Position numbers and translations under genes: made by a program. 27,572 nucleotides of DNA from Desulfobacteraceae bacterium (GTDB taxonomy: Bacteria; Desulfobacterota; Desulfobacteria; Desulfobacterales; SURF-7): contig JAUXBD010000001.1 of the NCBI GenBank assembly GCA_030619585.1, forward strand, positions 1 through 27,572, in the 5' to 3' direction. The notes under the pieces were generated by a model. The model did not search any database. It worked only from the letters and a program-made list of their open reading frames with translations, and was not told the origin of the DNA. This document shows, in pieces, positions 1 to 7,245 of this stretch (position 1 is the stretch's first letter; each line of letters opens with the position of its first letter).

Positions 1-1
1 C

Positions 2-277
2 CCGCTTGGCCTCCGACTTAACACTGTAGATGCGGCAAAAGAAAAGCATGTGCCGGTTATTGAAAAAATTGACGGCGGATTCAAGGTAAAAGTTGGCGAA
101 GTGGCCCACCCCATGGAGGAGAAACATTACATTGAGTGGATAGAAATTATTGCCGGCGACAAGGTTTACACACAGTTTCTCAATCCTGGAGATGTGCCTG
201 AAGCTACTTTTAAAATTGAGGCCGATAGTGTGACGGCCCGAGAGTACTGCACCCTGCATGGCCATTGGAAAGCGTAA
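2..277 (+). CDS. dfx: Desulfoferrodoxin (superoxide reductase), 3' part
   Basis: The frame is open from the window edge, so the true start and the N-terminal rubredoxin-type domain lie upstream. The visible 91 residues are the catalytic desulfoferrodoxin domain, which reduces superoxide to hydrogen peroxide in the cytoplasm using electrons from rubredoxin. The Fe(His)4Cys ligands expected for the family are visible: His in EKHVPV, two His in HPMEEKHYIEW, and Cys plus His in the C-terminal CTLHGHWKA. The GTG at base 50 is the internal Val of EKHVPV, not a start. It is the first of several oxygen-defence genes in the same direction, and rubredoxin-like proteins follow at 371 and 6871. Identity is near certain; only the 5' part is missing. 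Confidence 0.95.
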   Translation, partial: PLGLRLNTVDAAKEKHVPVIEKIDGGFKVKVGEVAHPMEEKHYIEWIEIIAGDKVYTQFLNPGDVPEATFKIEADSVTAREYCTLHGHWKA

Positions 278-297
278 AAATTGCAAAGTATATGTTT

Positions 298-334
298 CAA
301 GTTACGCGGTGGACTCAGGAAGCCTCGTAACCTG
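298..334 (+). other. Possible intercistronic hairpin
   Basis: Nine-base arms, CAAGTTACG and CGTAACCTG, pair with one mismatch around a 19-base loop between superoxide reductase and the next small gene. It is followed by A-rich rather than T-rich sequence, so it does not look like an intrinsic terminator. It could be an mRNA processing or stability structure, or chance. Confidence 0.25.
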
Positions 335-370
335 AAAAAATTTAACAGATGATTGACAGGAGATAGAATA

Positions 371-526
371 ATGGCAAACTGGAAATGTTCAAAATGCGGG
401 TATACCACAGAGAAAGCAATCCCACCGGATGAGTGTCCGTCATGTAAACAAAAGTGCGAGTTTATTGATAACACTTGCTATACACCGGATTGTCAAGGGG
501 CTGGCGTTGATAACAGGATAAAGTAA
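371..526 (+). CDS. Small rubredoxin-like cysteine-rich protein (51 aa)
   Basis: This short frame has a good ribosome site (AGGAGAT, 7-8 bases before ATG). The protein begins MANWKCSKCGY and carries C6-x2-C9 and C22-x2-C25, the spacing of a rubredoxin-type Fe(Cys)4 site, but it is shorter and lacks the conserved rubredoxin middle part. Three more cysteines follow (C29, C36, C41), which could bind a second metal or form disulfides. It lies between superoxide reductase and a flavodoxin, so an electron-transfer role in superoxide or peroxide reduction is a reasonable inference. The similar N-terminus of the reverse rubrerythrin at 6297 (MANYVCSVCGY) supports the redox assignment. The exact family is not recognised. 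Confidence 0.8.
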   Translation: MANWKCSKCGYTTEKAIPPDECPSCKQKCEFIDNTCYTPDCQGAGVDNRIK

Positions 527-555
527 CTGAAATTAAAATATAAGGATTTATTGAT

Positions 556-993
556 ATGGCTAAAGCACTTGTTGTTTATTCCACCAGGTCAGGTCAGTCG
601 AAAGTTATAGGCGAGTTTATTGCCGAAGGAATCCGAATGATGGGGGTTGATGCAGTTATGATTGAAACAAAAAAAGTGGGAAAAGTAAACGAACTTGATG
701 GCTACGATGCCTATATTTTCGGTTCGGCAACTTACCACGGCGATTTAATGAACTGCATGAAAACATTTCTGTTTCTGGCTGAAAAAGCTGAACTTGATGG
801 AAAAGTCGGAGGCTCTTTCGGCTCTTTTGGATGGAGTGGCGAGGCACCCGAGCGTATATATGGTACAATGAAAAATATTTTTAAAATGGATATGGTAAGC
901 GGGCCTTTAATGCTTAAATCAGGCCACCTTGGCGGTGGTATCGGTATGGCCCACGATTATGGGAAGGAAATCGCAAAAAAAATCAACCCCTAA
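556..993 (+). CDS. Flavodoxin-family protein
   Basis: A 145-residue single-domain flavodoxin. The phosphate-binding loop for FMN is S9-T-R-S-G-Q-S15 after a hydrophobic first strand (ALVVYS). Later loops FGSATYHGD and SFGWSGEAPE match the isoalloxazine-binding loops. The sequence resembles the C-terminal flavodoxin domain of FprA-type flavodiiron proteins, but the diiron beta-lactamase-like domain is absent. It is therefore more likely a free electron carrier than an oxygen reductase. It follows the rubredoxin-like gene by 29 bases and precedes cydA, all on one strand, and probably shuttles electrons to the neighbouring oxygen-defence enzymes. Family sure; partner proteins inferred. Confidence 0.9.
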   Translation: MAKALVVYSTRSGQSKVIGEFIAEGIRMMGVDAVMIETKKVGKVNELDGYDAYIFGSATYHGDLMNCMKTFLFLAEKAELDGKVGGSFGSFGWSGEAPERIYGTMKNIFKMDMVSGPLMLKSGHLGGGIGMAHDYGKEIAKKINP

Positions 994-1057
994 ACCCGGC
1001 CTTGCAAGACTTGATTTTGCTTTATTTTTAAAAACTTCTTATTAAAAAGGAGATCAA

Positions 1058-2368
1058 ATGGATGTTCTCTTACTATCACGTCTGCAATTCGCTGCAGCAA
1101 CCATGTTTCATTTTCTTTTCGTCCCGTTGACTCTTGGGCTGTCCGTTCTCATTGCCTACATGGAGACAATGTATGTGAAGACGGAAGATGAAACTTACCT
1201 TCATATGACAAAGTTCTGGGGGAAGTTGTTTTTGATCAATTTTGCTTTGGGCGTTGTTACCGGGATCACACTTGAATTTCAATTCGGTACAAACTGGTCC
1301 CGTTATTCAGCATATGTGGGTGATATTTTCGGATCACTTCTTGCAATTGAGGCCACCACCGCCTTCTTCCTGGAGTCCACGCTCATTGGCGTATGGATTT
1401 TTGGTTGGAATAAAATCTCCAAAAAAGCCCATGCCATTGTGATGTGGCTGGTGGCACTGGCAGGGTCATTTTCCGCCATATGGATCCTCATTGCCAATGC
1501 CTGGATGCAGCATCCGGTTGGCTATGAGATCAGAAACGGCAGGGCCGAGCTTACGGACTTCCTGGCAATTATCACACAAAAATTTGCAGTTCTTGAGATT
1601 ATCCATACCGTAAGTGCTGCCTATATTCTGAGTGCATTTTTTGTTATGGGAATCAGTGCGTATCATCTTTTAAAGAAACAAAACATCGAGTTTTTTACCC
1701 GGTCTTTTAAAATCGCTTTGGTAGTTGGTCTTGTCTTTTCCTTTATTGAGGTCTTTGAAGGACATCTCCATGGGGCAGACCTTGCTCACAGCCAGCCGGC
1801 AAAATTAGCTGCTCTTGATGCTCACTGGGAAACTTCAAAGCGAGCGCCTGTATATCTGTTTTCTATTCCTGATGAAAAAAATGAGAAAAACTTTATTGAA
1901 TTTGCCCCAATACCAGGCGGCTTGAGCTTGCTTGCTTTCCACGATTTCAATGCGGAAGTAAAAGGATTAAAAGAATTTCCAAAGGATGAAAGGCCGCCGG
2001 TATTGATCACGTTTGGCGCTTTTAAATTGATGGTGGGTCTTGGATTTTATTTTTGTCTTGTTACCCTGATCGGATGGTTTTTAAGAAACCGTCTTGTTGA
2101 AAACCCATTGTTTTTAAAAATTATGCTCTTCTCAATACCGTTACCCTATATTGCGATAGAACTTGGGTGGATTGTAGCTGAAGTGGGAAGACAGCCATGG
2201 ATAGTTTACGGCCTTATGAAGACCAGTGATGCTGTTTCTCCTATCGCAACCAGCCAGGTACTTACAACTCTTGTTGGTTTTATTCTGATTTACGGGCTGC
2301 TCGGGGCGGCCGGATTCTATCTTATTGGTAAAAACGCGATTAAAGGGCCGGAGATAAGCGCTGCATAG
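1058..2368 (+). CDS. cydA: Cytochrome bd ubiquinol oxidase subunit I
   Basis: A 436-residue integral membrane protein of the bd oxidase, which oxidises quinol and reduces O2 to water. Landmarks seen: H18 in the first helix, E98 and E106 in SLLAIEATTAFFLES, H183 (axial ligand of heme b558), and GRQPW at 377-381. The periplasmic quinol loop is the short type, hence the length well under the roughly 520 residues of the E. coli protein. In that loop K249 is kept, while the position of the conserved Glu five residues later is Asp254. A strong ribosome site (AAGGAGATCAA) fixes the start. cydB follows after 57 bases. In an anaerobe the likely job is O2 scavenging. Confidence 0.97.
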   Translation: MDVLLLSRLQFAAATMFHFLFVPLTLGLSVLIAYMETMYVKTEDETYLHMTKFWGKLFLINFALGVVTGITLEFQFGTNWSRYSAYVGDIFGSLLAIEATTAFFLESTLIGVWIFGWNKISKKAHAIVMWLVALAGSFSAIWILIANAWMQHPVGYEIRNGRAELTDFLAIITQKFAVLEIIHTVSAAYILSAFFVMGISAYHLLKKQNIEFFTRSFKIALVVGLVFSFIEVFEGHLHGADLAHSQPAKLAALDAHWETSKRAPVYLFSIPDEKNEKNFIEFAPIPGGLSLLAFHDFNAEVKGLKEFPKDERPPVLITFGAFKLMVGLGFYFCLVTLIGWFLRNRLVENPLFLKIMLFSIPLPYIAIELGWIVAEVGRQPWIVYGLMKTSDAVSPIATSQVLTTLVGFILIYGLLGAAGFYLIGKNAIKGPEISAA

Positions 2369-2425
2369 CATCGAGTTTTTAAGGGGTTGTATGTAAAAAT
2401 ACCGCAACTTTAAATGGAGGTACAA

Positions 2426-3439
2426 ATGGATTTACAATCAATATGGTTTTTCTTATGGGGTTTGCTTTGGGCAGTATTTTTTATGACTGATGGTTTTGAT
2501 TTTGGTATTGGCACACTTTACCCGTTTCTGGGAAAAAACGAACAGGATAAAAGGGTAATGATAAACTCTTTAGGCCCCTTGTGGGACGGCAATGAAGTAT
2601 GGCTGATTACTGCAGGAGGTGTTACCTTTGCAGCTTTTCCTCTGGTATACGCCACAATGTTTTCATCCCTTTATTCTGCATTGATGCTTATTTTATTTGC
2701 CTTGATTCTTAGGGGTGTCTCCTTTGAATTCCGCGGCCAGATTGAAGACACAAGGTGGAAGAAGATCTGGGACACATGTATATTTATTGGAAGCGTACTG
2801 CCTGCTATTTTATTCGGGGTGGCTTTTGCAAATATTTTTAAAGGCATTCCTTTTGACGGCAGTGGTTATCACGGGACCCTTTTTTCTCTGCTAAATCCAT
2901 ATGGTCTTCTTGGCGGAGCTCTTTTTTTGTTCCTTTTTCTTGAACATGGTGCTATATGGCTTTGTATAAAAACGGAAGGTGATTTGCACCAAAGGGCTGC
3001 TGCCACAGCAAACAAGCTGTGGCCCGTGCTTTTATTCATAGCTGTGGCATTTCTGGTGGCCACAAAATTTGCAACTCCTTTGTATGACAATTATATTGCT
3101 CATCCGATACTTTTTGTGGTGCCACTTATAGCTGTTGTTGCTCTTGCGGGTGTAAAATTTTTTATTTTGACCGGTGCATGGTTTAGGGCATGGTTTTCAT
3201 CAGCGCTTACAATTGTGGGCTGCACTTTTTTCGGGATTATCGGGCTTTTTCCAAACCTGTTTCCCTCAAGTATAGATGCCGCACACAGCCTTACAGCTTA
3301 TAATGCATCATCAAGCTCTTTGACTTTGAAGATTATGCTAACCGTTGTTATCATTTTTATACCTGTTGTTATTGGATATCAAATATGGGTTTACAATCTT
3401 TTTAAAGACAAGGTAAACATAGAGGAGCTTAAATATTAG
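2426..3439 (+). CDS. cydB: Cytochrome bd ubiquinol oxidase subunit II
   Basis: A 337-residue, highly hydrophobic partner of CydA with about eight or nine membrane helices. Family motifs are present: TDGFDFG at 21-27, then GPLWDGNEVWLITAGG starting at residue 50, then RGVSFEFR. An in-frame ATG lies at 2414, but the GGAGG at 2416-2420 falls between the two, so the second ATG (2426) is the one correctly placed. No small CydX-like frame was noticed after the stop. With cydA it makes a complete two-subunit oxidase. Confidence 0.96.
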   Translation: MDLQSIWFFLWGLLWAVFFMTDGFDFGIGTLYPFLGKNEQDKRVMINSLGPLWDGNEVWLITAGGVTFAAFPLVYATMFSSLYSALMLILFALILRGVSFEFRGQIEDTRWKKIWDTCIFIGSVLPAILFGVAFANIFKGIPFDGSGYHGTLFSLLNPYGLLGGALFLFLFLEHGAIWLCIKTEGDLHQRAAATANKLWPVLLFIAVAFLVATKFATPLYDNYIAHPILFVVPLIAVVALAGVKFFILTGAWFRAWFSSALTIVGCTFFGIIGLFPNLFPSSIDAAHSLTAYNASSSSLTLKIMLTVVIIFIPVVIGYQIWVYNLFKDKVNIEELKY

Positions 3440-3455
3440 ATTTTTAGAATCCTGG

Positions 3456-3534
3456 ACCTGTGCTACTGCTTAAAGGCCGAAAAATAATAATTTTCTCTAC
3501 CCTATCTATACAGCAAAATTATAATAGCACAGGT
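3456..3534. repeat. 10-bp perfect inverted repeat between cydB and the next gene
   Basis: ACCTGTGCTA at 3456-3465 is the exact reverse complement of TAGCACAGGT at 3525-3534, with 59 bases between. A TATAAT lies at 3520-3525, next to the right arm and just before the following frame. The arms could be paired operator sites or close a long RNA loop. No factor is recognised. Confidence 0.4.
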
Positions 3535-3544
3535 TGAAAATCTT

Positions 3545-3727
3545 ATGCCGTTTATTGAACAAATAGGCTTAAAAGGGAAAATTTATGTTCCTGAAAAAAT
3601 GCCCGGACAGTGTAGCAAGCATCCGTGTAAAGACTGTTTTTCGTGTCAATTGTGCAGTGATGACAGGTGCAATGCCTGTTTAAATAAAAAAATAGAAAAT
3701 AAATTTAATATAACAAGGAGAAAGAGT
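3545..3727 (+). other. Cysteine-rich in-frame segment before the ferritin-like gene
   Basis: From the ATG at 3545, 61 codons run without a stop into the ferritin-like gene. Residues 23-45 hold seven cysteines in a dense pattern (C23, C28, C31, C34, C37, C42, C45), typical of metal binding, within CSKHPCKDCFSCQLC and CNACL. After residue 48 the DNA is A/T-only in character and looks like an untranslated spacer, ending in the strong ribosome site of the 3728 start. This may be a small cysteine-rich protein whose stop was lost, or an N-terminal domain used when translation starts early. The ribosome site at 3545 is weak. Confidence 0.45.
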
Positions 3728-4189
3728 ATGAAGTTTGAAAGTTTCGAAGATGTCATCAAGTACGCCATGGAAAAGGAAAACCAGGCTGCAGAGTTCTATG
3801 AGAAAGCTAAGGATGAGGAAAGCATGTCAGGGATGAAACAGGCTCTTGAAGAGTTTGCTGTTGAAGAGAAGAAGCATTATGCCATGCTTGAGGATATAGC
3901 TAACAACCGGGAAAAAATTGAAAGTTACAATTTAACGCCGGCTACCGACCTTAAGATCAGTGACTATATGACAGAGATAGAGTACAAGCCGGGTATGCTG
4001 TATCAAGATCTTCTTATTGTGGCTATGAAACGTGAAGAGCAGGCATTTAAATTCTACAGCAGCCTTGTTGAAGGAGTGGAAACCGAAGAATTGCAGAAAG
4101 TATTCAAAATATTGGCCAATGAGGAAGCCAAGCACAAGAATTTCCTGGAAACCCAATATGATGATTACCTGAGTGCACAGGGTGGATAA
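3728..4189 (+). CDS. Ferritin-like (rubrerythrin-type) diiron protein
   Basis: With the start at 3728 (AAGGAG seven bases upstream) this is a 153-residue four-helix protein. It has two halves, each with a Glu-rich first helix (EKENQAAEFYE; KREEQAFKFY) and a second helix with Glu and His (EEKKHY; NEEAKHK). That is the ligand pattern of a ferritin-like diiron site. There is no rubredoxin domain in this part, so it would need an external electron donor or act in peroxide scavenging or iron handling. A longer form starting at 3545 in the same frame would add a cysteine-rich N-terminus (see that entry). It sits directly after cydAB in the oxygen-defence run. Confidence 0.85.
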   Translation: MKFESFEDVIKYAMEKENQAAEFYEKAKDEESMSGMKQALEEFAVEEKKHYAMLEDIANNREKIESYNLTPATDLKISDYMTEIEYKPGMLYQDLLIVAMKREEQAFKFYSSLVEGVETEELQKVFKILANEEAKHKNFLETQYDDYLSAQGG

Positions 4190-4217
4190 AAAATAGATCT
4201 CAACCCAATAATTTAAA

Positions 4218-5171
4218 ATGGAAATATTTAACTCTGTGGTTAAAGCTGCAGGTTTGTGGGATTTGCAGGTTAAAAAAATAAGAAGGGATATTGAAATTGC
4301 AGGCAGTCCTGAGCGGTGTGAAATAAGAATTGTTATTCAGGACAATAATGACCGACTGTATATTATCGAAAGTATATTTGACGAAGATATAGATCACAAG
4401 CTTAGAATAATACATTCCCTTGAGCATCTTTTTCAGCAGGGCTTAAGGGAAATTAAGCCCTATATATGTAATAGCAAAAAGGAATATATTATAAGCTGTG
4501 ACGACAGGTTCTGGCAGCTTGCCCCTTTTGTTGACGGTGTGAGTTTAACCCGACCCGGATATGTTTTTGATCAATGGAGGGGCAAGGTTCTTGCTGATTT
4601 TCTTATCAAGTTACGGGCAAAATCTTCAAATGTGCCTTACTCTGATAACGCAAGTCCATTTTCCATAAAAAAATATATCTATGAACTGGTTGACCAGATA
4701 AAGCTTTACAATCCGGAATTGACAGGGCAAATCAAACCGGTGGTAGATTTTCTTGAAATCCGATTCATGGATGCGCATGATAAGCTGCCCAATGCGTTTT
4801 GCCATGGAGATTATCACTCTTTAAATATAATCTGGTCGAAAGACAATATAAATACTGTTATTGACTGGGAGTTTCTTGGCCATAAACCTGAAATATACGA
4901 TGCTGCAAACCTCATGGGATGCATCGGAATTGAGGACCCTGAAAGCCTTTCAGGAAATCTGATTAAAGATTTTTCAAAAAACCTGAAAAAGGCTGAAATT
5001 TTTTCAGGTTTGAGCTGGGAGTATCTTTTTGAGTTGATTGTTGCAATAAGGTTTGCATGGCTTTCAGAGTGGCTACGATATAAAGACAAAGAGATGTTAA
5101 AGCTTGAGCCAATATATATGAAACTGCTTATAAATAATTACGTTTATCTGAAAGAGTGCTGGGGAATCTGA
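4218..5171 (+). CDS. APH/choline-kinase-fold phosphotransferase
   Basis: A 317-residue soluble protein with the core of aminoglycoside phosphotransferase and related small-molecule kinases. Residues 196-203 read HGDYHSLN, giving catalytic Asp198 and Mg-binding Asn203. IDWEF at 215-219 supplies the second metal-binding Asp216. The N-terminal lobe is divergent, with no clear Gly-rich loop. Substrate unknown; CotS, homoserine-kinase and thiamine-kinase-like proteins share the fold, so an antibiotic-resistance role should not be assumed. There is no clear ribosome site, and it lies 28 bases after the ferritin-like gene and 41 bases before the Fe-S protein, suggesting co-transcription. Its presence in a redox cluster is unexplained. 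Confidence 0.8.
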   Translation: MEIFNSVVKAAGLWDLQVKKIRRDIEIAGSPERCEIRIVIQDNNDRLYIIESIFDEDIDHKLRIIHSLEHLFQQGLREIKPYICNSKKEYIISCDDRFWQLAPFVDGVSLTRPGYVFDQWRGKVLADFLIKLRAKSSNVPYSDNASPFSIKKYIYELVDQIKLYNPELTGQIKPVVDFLEIRFMDAHDKLPNAFCHGDYHSLNIIWSKDNINTVIDWEFLGHKPEIYDAANLMGCIGIEDPESLSGNLIKDFSKNLKKAEIFSGLSWEYLFELIVAIRFAWLSEWLRYKDKEMLKLEPIYMKLLINNYVYLKECWGI

Positions 5172-5212
5172 ACCTTTTTAAAATTTCACAAAAAAAATTG
5201 GGGGAAGAAAAC

Positions 5213-6151
5213 ATGCATAACGATTCAACCAAAGCCATGTATGAGTTTTATGAACTGGAGAAAAAAAATGATTTTTTCCCTGCGTACCTCTATTTAAAGT
5301 ATATACAGCACTTCATTAACCATGTTGTAAAAAATATAGGTATTCCGACAAAAGAACTTCCATATGAATTGGGAGACGGACTTGATGAGATGATGGGAGC
5401 ATACTACCAGCAGATAGCCGAGGCCGGGGAGACAGTTGAAACAAGTGTTTATAATGCCAAAGTTCTCAAGCTAAAAGATGCTGTAAAACTTTTCACCCAG
5501 GAAAACAATCTGAAACTCCCTGTATCAGAGAAGGTTGTTCCATTTGAGAATGCAAAATACATAATCTTGAACAATCCGGACTCTGTATCCATAGGCACCT
5601 GCCCCTGCAGGATGACCTCTTTAGAACCATGTCTTGAAGATCCAATGGAGGTGTGCCTGTTTGTGGGAGACCCGTTTTCAGCTTTCATAAGGGACCAGAA
5701 TCAGAAATTTCGGAAAGGGACCCAGGAAGAGGCAGTGAAAATCCTGGAAGACTGCCATAAAAAAGGTTTTGTCCATACAGCCTGGTTCAAAAAAGACCTA
5801 GGCAACAGCTTTGCCATGATCTGTAACTGCTGTAGCTGTTGCTGTCTTGGTATCAGAATGTGGAACCTTCTTGAAGGTGCGGTTCCCATTATGGCGCCTT
5901 CCGGTTATGTTGCCCGGGTACTTGATGATTGTATCGGCTGCGGAACTTGCGTTGATGAAAAAGCATGCCACTTTAATGCGATCAGCATGGATGAAGACAA
6001 CGAAAAAGCTGTTATCGATTTCGATAACTGTATGGGTTGCGGAGTATGCGAAAATGTGTGCCCAAACAGCGCCATTGAGCTCAAGCTGGACCCAAAGAAA
6101 GGCGAACCTCTGGATATAGACGTATTAAAGGCCCAGCATGGAGCAGGATGA
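5213..6151 (+). CDS. Cysteine-rich 4Fe-4S protein with C-terminal double ferredoxin domain
   Basis: A 312-residue protein. The start at 5213 follows GGGGAAG; an earlier in-frame start at 5156 would overlap the kinase gene and has no ribosome site. The first 110 residues are helical without cysteines. Next come C130-x-C132, C140 and C148, then a cysteine-dense stretch at 204-211 (CNCCSCCC). The end is a two-cluster ferredoxin: C240, C243, C246, C252 with His in place of the usual Pro, then C273, C276, C279, C283-Pro. The spacing to C252 is longer than the standard three residues. No enzyme motif is recognised. It is probably an electron-transfer or Fe-S sensor protein working with the rubrerythrin, rubredoxin and ferredoxin that follow. 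Confidence 0.8.
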   Translation: MHNDSTKAMYEFYELEKKNDFFPAYLYLKYIQHFINHVVKNIGIPTKELPYELGDGLDEMMGAYYQQIAEAGETVETSVYNAKVLKLKDAVKLFTQENNLKLPVSEKVVPFENAKYIILNNPDSVSIGTCPCRMTSLEPCLEDPMEVCLFVGDPFSAFIRDQNQKFRKGTQEEAVKILEDCHKKGFVHTAWFKKDLGNSFAMICNCCSCCCLGIRMWNLLEGAVPIMAPSGYVARVLDDCIGCGTCVDEKACHFNAISMDEDNEKAVIDFDNCMGCGVCENVCPNSAIELKLDPKKGEPLDIDVLKAQHGAG

Positions 6152-6177
6152 CCATACTCCTATAGTTTATAGCATGA

Positions 6178-6210
6178 TACAATTATGTCTCAATTATATA
6201 TTGTACAATT
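6178..6210. promoter_or_regulatory. AT-rich palindromes upstream of rubrerythrin
   Basis: The 145-base gap before the rubrerythrin gene holds TACAAT (6178-6183) facing ATTGTA (6200-6205), and the perfect 10-base palindrome ATTGTACAAT (6200-6209). CAATT occurs three times. This is a plausible operator or promoter region for the rubrerythrin-rubredoxin-ferredoxin genes. It does not clearly match a known PerR, Fur or FNR site. Confidence 0.3.
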
Positions 6211-6296
6211 TTAAGGTTTTGGGGGATTAACATAAATCCTTAATTATTAAATCCAACAGGAGTTAAACGAAAACCACTAAGATAAGGAGAAGTTAA

Positions 6297-6845
6297 ATGG
6301 CAAATTATGTGTGTTCAGTATGCGGTTATGTTCATGAAGGTGGAAGTGCGCCTGATAAATGTCCCCAGTGCGGAGCAGCTTCAAGTAAGTTTAATTTACA
6401 GAGCTCAAGTGATGAGTTGATATGGGCAGATGGTCATAACATAGGAGTAGCAAAAGGGGTTGATGAAGAGATCCTTGAAGGCCTTAGGGCCAACTTCACA
6501 GGCGAGTGCACTGAAGTGGGGATGTACCTTGCCATGAGTCGCCAGGCAGACCGGGAAGGTTATCCTGAAGTGGCTGAAGCATATAAGAGAATTGCCTTTG
6601 AAGAGGCAGATCATGCTTCAAGGTTTGCCGAAATGCTTGGGGAAGTGCTGGTAGCCGACACAAAAGCCAATCTTGAAGCAAGAGTAGCAGCTGAATACGG
6701 CGCCTGCAAGGGGAAAAAAGGAATAGCGACCAGAGCTAAGGAACTGGACCTTGATGCTATCCACGATGCGGTTCACGAGATGTGTAAAGATGAATCAAGG
6801 CATAGTAGAGCTTTTGAAGGGTTGCTTAAACGTTACTTTAGTTAA
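6297..6845 (+). CDS. Reverse rubrerythrin (peroxide/O2 reductase)
   Basis: A 182-residue protein with the rubredoxin domain first (C6, C9, C22, C25) and the diiron four-helix domain second, the domain order that defines reverse rubrerythrins. Diiron ligands expected in the second domain are visible: E70 and E73 in TGECTEVGMY, E103 and H106 in FEEADHA, and a final Glu/His pair in CKDESRHSRAF (166-169). The family reduces hydrogen peroxide, and in clostridia O2, with electrons from NADH via rubredoxin or rubredoxin reductase. A ribosome site (AAGGAGAAG) precedes the ATG. A rubredoxin gene follows after 25 bases and is the obvious electron donor. Confidence 0.95.
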   Translation: MANYVCSVCGYVHEGGSAPDKCPQCGAASSKFNLQSSSDELIWADGHNIGVAKGVDEEILEGLRANFTGECTEVGMYLAMSRQADREGYPEVAEAYKRIAFEEADHASRFAEMLGEVLVADTKANLEARVAAEYGACKGKKGIATRAKELDLDAIHDAVHEMCKDESRHSRAFEGLLKRYFS

Positions 6846-6870
6846 AATAGGAGACAAGCTGTAAATAAAT

Positions 6871-7026
6871 ATGTATGTATGTGAAGTATGCGGTTATGTT
6901 TATGATCCCAAAGAAGGTGACCCTGAAAACGGAATTGATCCGGGTACAGCTTTCAAAGACCTGCCGTATGACTGGGCGTGTCCCCCGTGTGGCGCTTCAA
7001 AGGGTGCTTTTGAAATAGAGGAGTAG
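6871..7026 (+). CDS. Rubredoxin
   Basis: A 51-residue classic rubredoxin. The Fe(Cys)4 ligands are C4 and C7 in VCEVCGY, and C37 and C40 in WACPPCGA. The conserved aromatic core residues Tyr9, Tyr11, Phe28, Tyr33 and Trp35 are present, as is DPxxGDPENGIDPGTAF-like spacing. AGGAGA lies about 15 bases upstream, farther than usual, so translation may be coupled to the rubrerythrin gene. It likely donates electrons to reverse rubrerythrin and to the superoxide reductase at the window start. Confidence 0.95.
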   Translation: MYVCEVCGYVYDPKEGDPENGIDPGTAFKDLPYDWACPPCGASKGAFEIEE

Positions 7027-7040
7027 AACCTAAAGTTACT

Positions 7041-7229
7041 ATGAGAAGACCTGTAGTTGAACTAAGCGAGTGTATTTTGTGCGGTATTTGCACTGATTTA
7101 TGTCCTTTGGTTTTCAGAATGAACCATGCTGGCTATGTTGAAGTAGTCGAACTTGATGAATATCCCGATGCAGATGTAAATGAAGTAATAAAACACTGCA
7201 TAAGCGATTGTATCAAGTGGGATGAATAG
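7041..7229 (+). CDS. Single-cluster 4Fe-4S ferredoxin
   Basis: A 62-residue ferredoxin with C11-x2-C14-x2-C17-x3-C21-Pro near the N-terminus and C53 and C57 near the C-terminus. In one-cluster Desulfovibrio-type ferredoxins the cluster is held by the equivalents of C11, C14, C17 and C57, while C21 and C53 form a disulfide. Only one full motif is present, so it is not the two-cluster clostridial type. It begins 14 bases after rubredoxin, in the same operon, and adds a low-potential carrier to the set. Confidence 0.92.
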   Translation: MRRPVVELSECILCGICTDLCPLVFRMNHAGYVEVVELDEYPDADVNEVIKHCISDCIKWDE

Positions 7230-7245
7230 GAGGACACCATGAGAA

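Noticed and set aside
1..40. Possible frameshift in superoxide reductase before NTVDAAKEKH
   Set aside because: The residues before it (PLGLRL) are unusual, but the length to the conserved His is only one residue off the family spacing and the other frames stop, so one open frame is the simplest reading.
166..474. 102-residue minus-strand frame
   Set aside because: It lies opposite the superoxide reductase end and the rubredoxin-like gene, both of which have clear family sequence.
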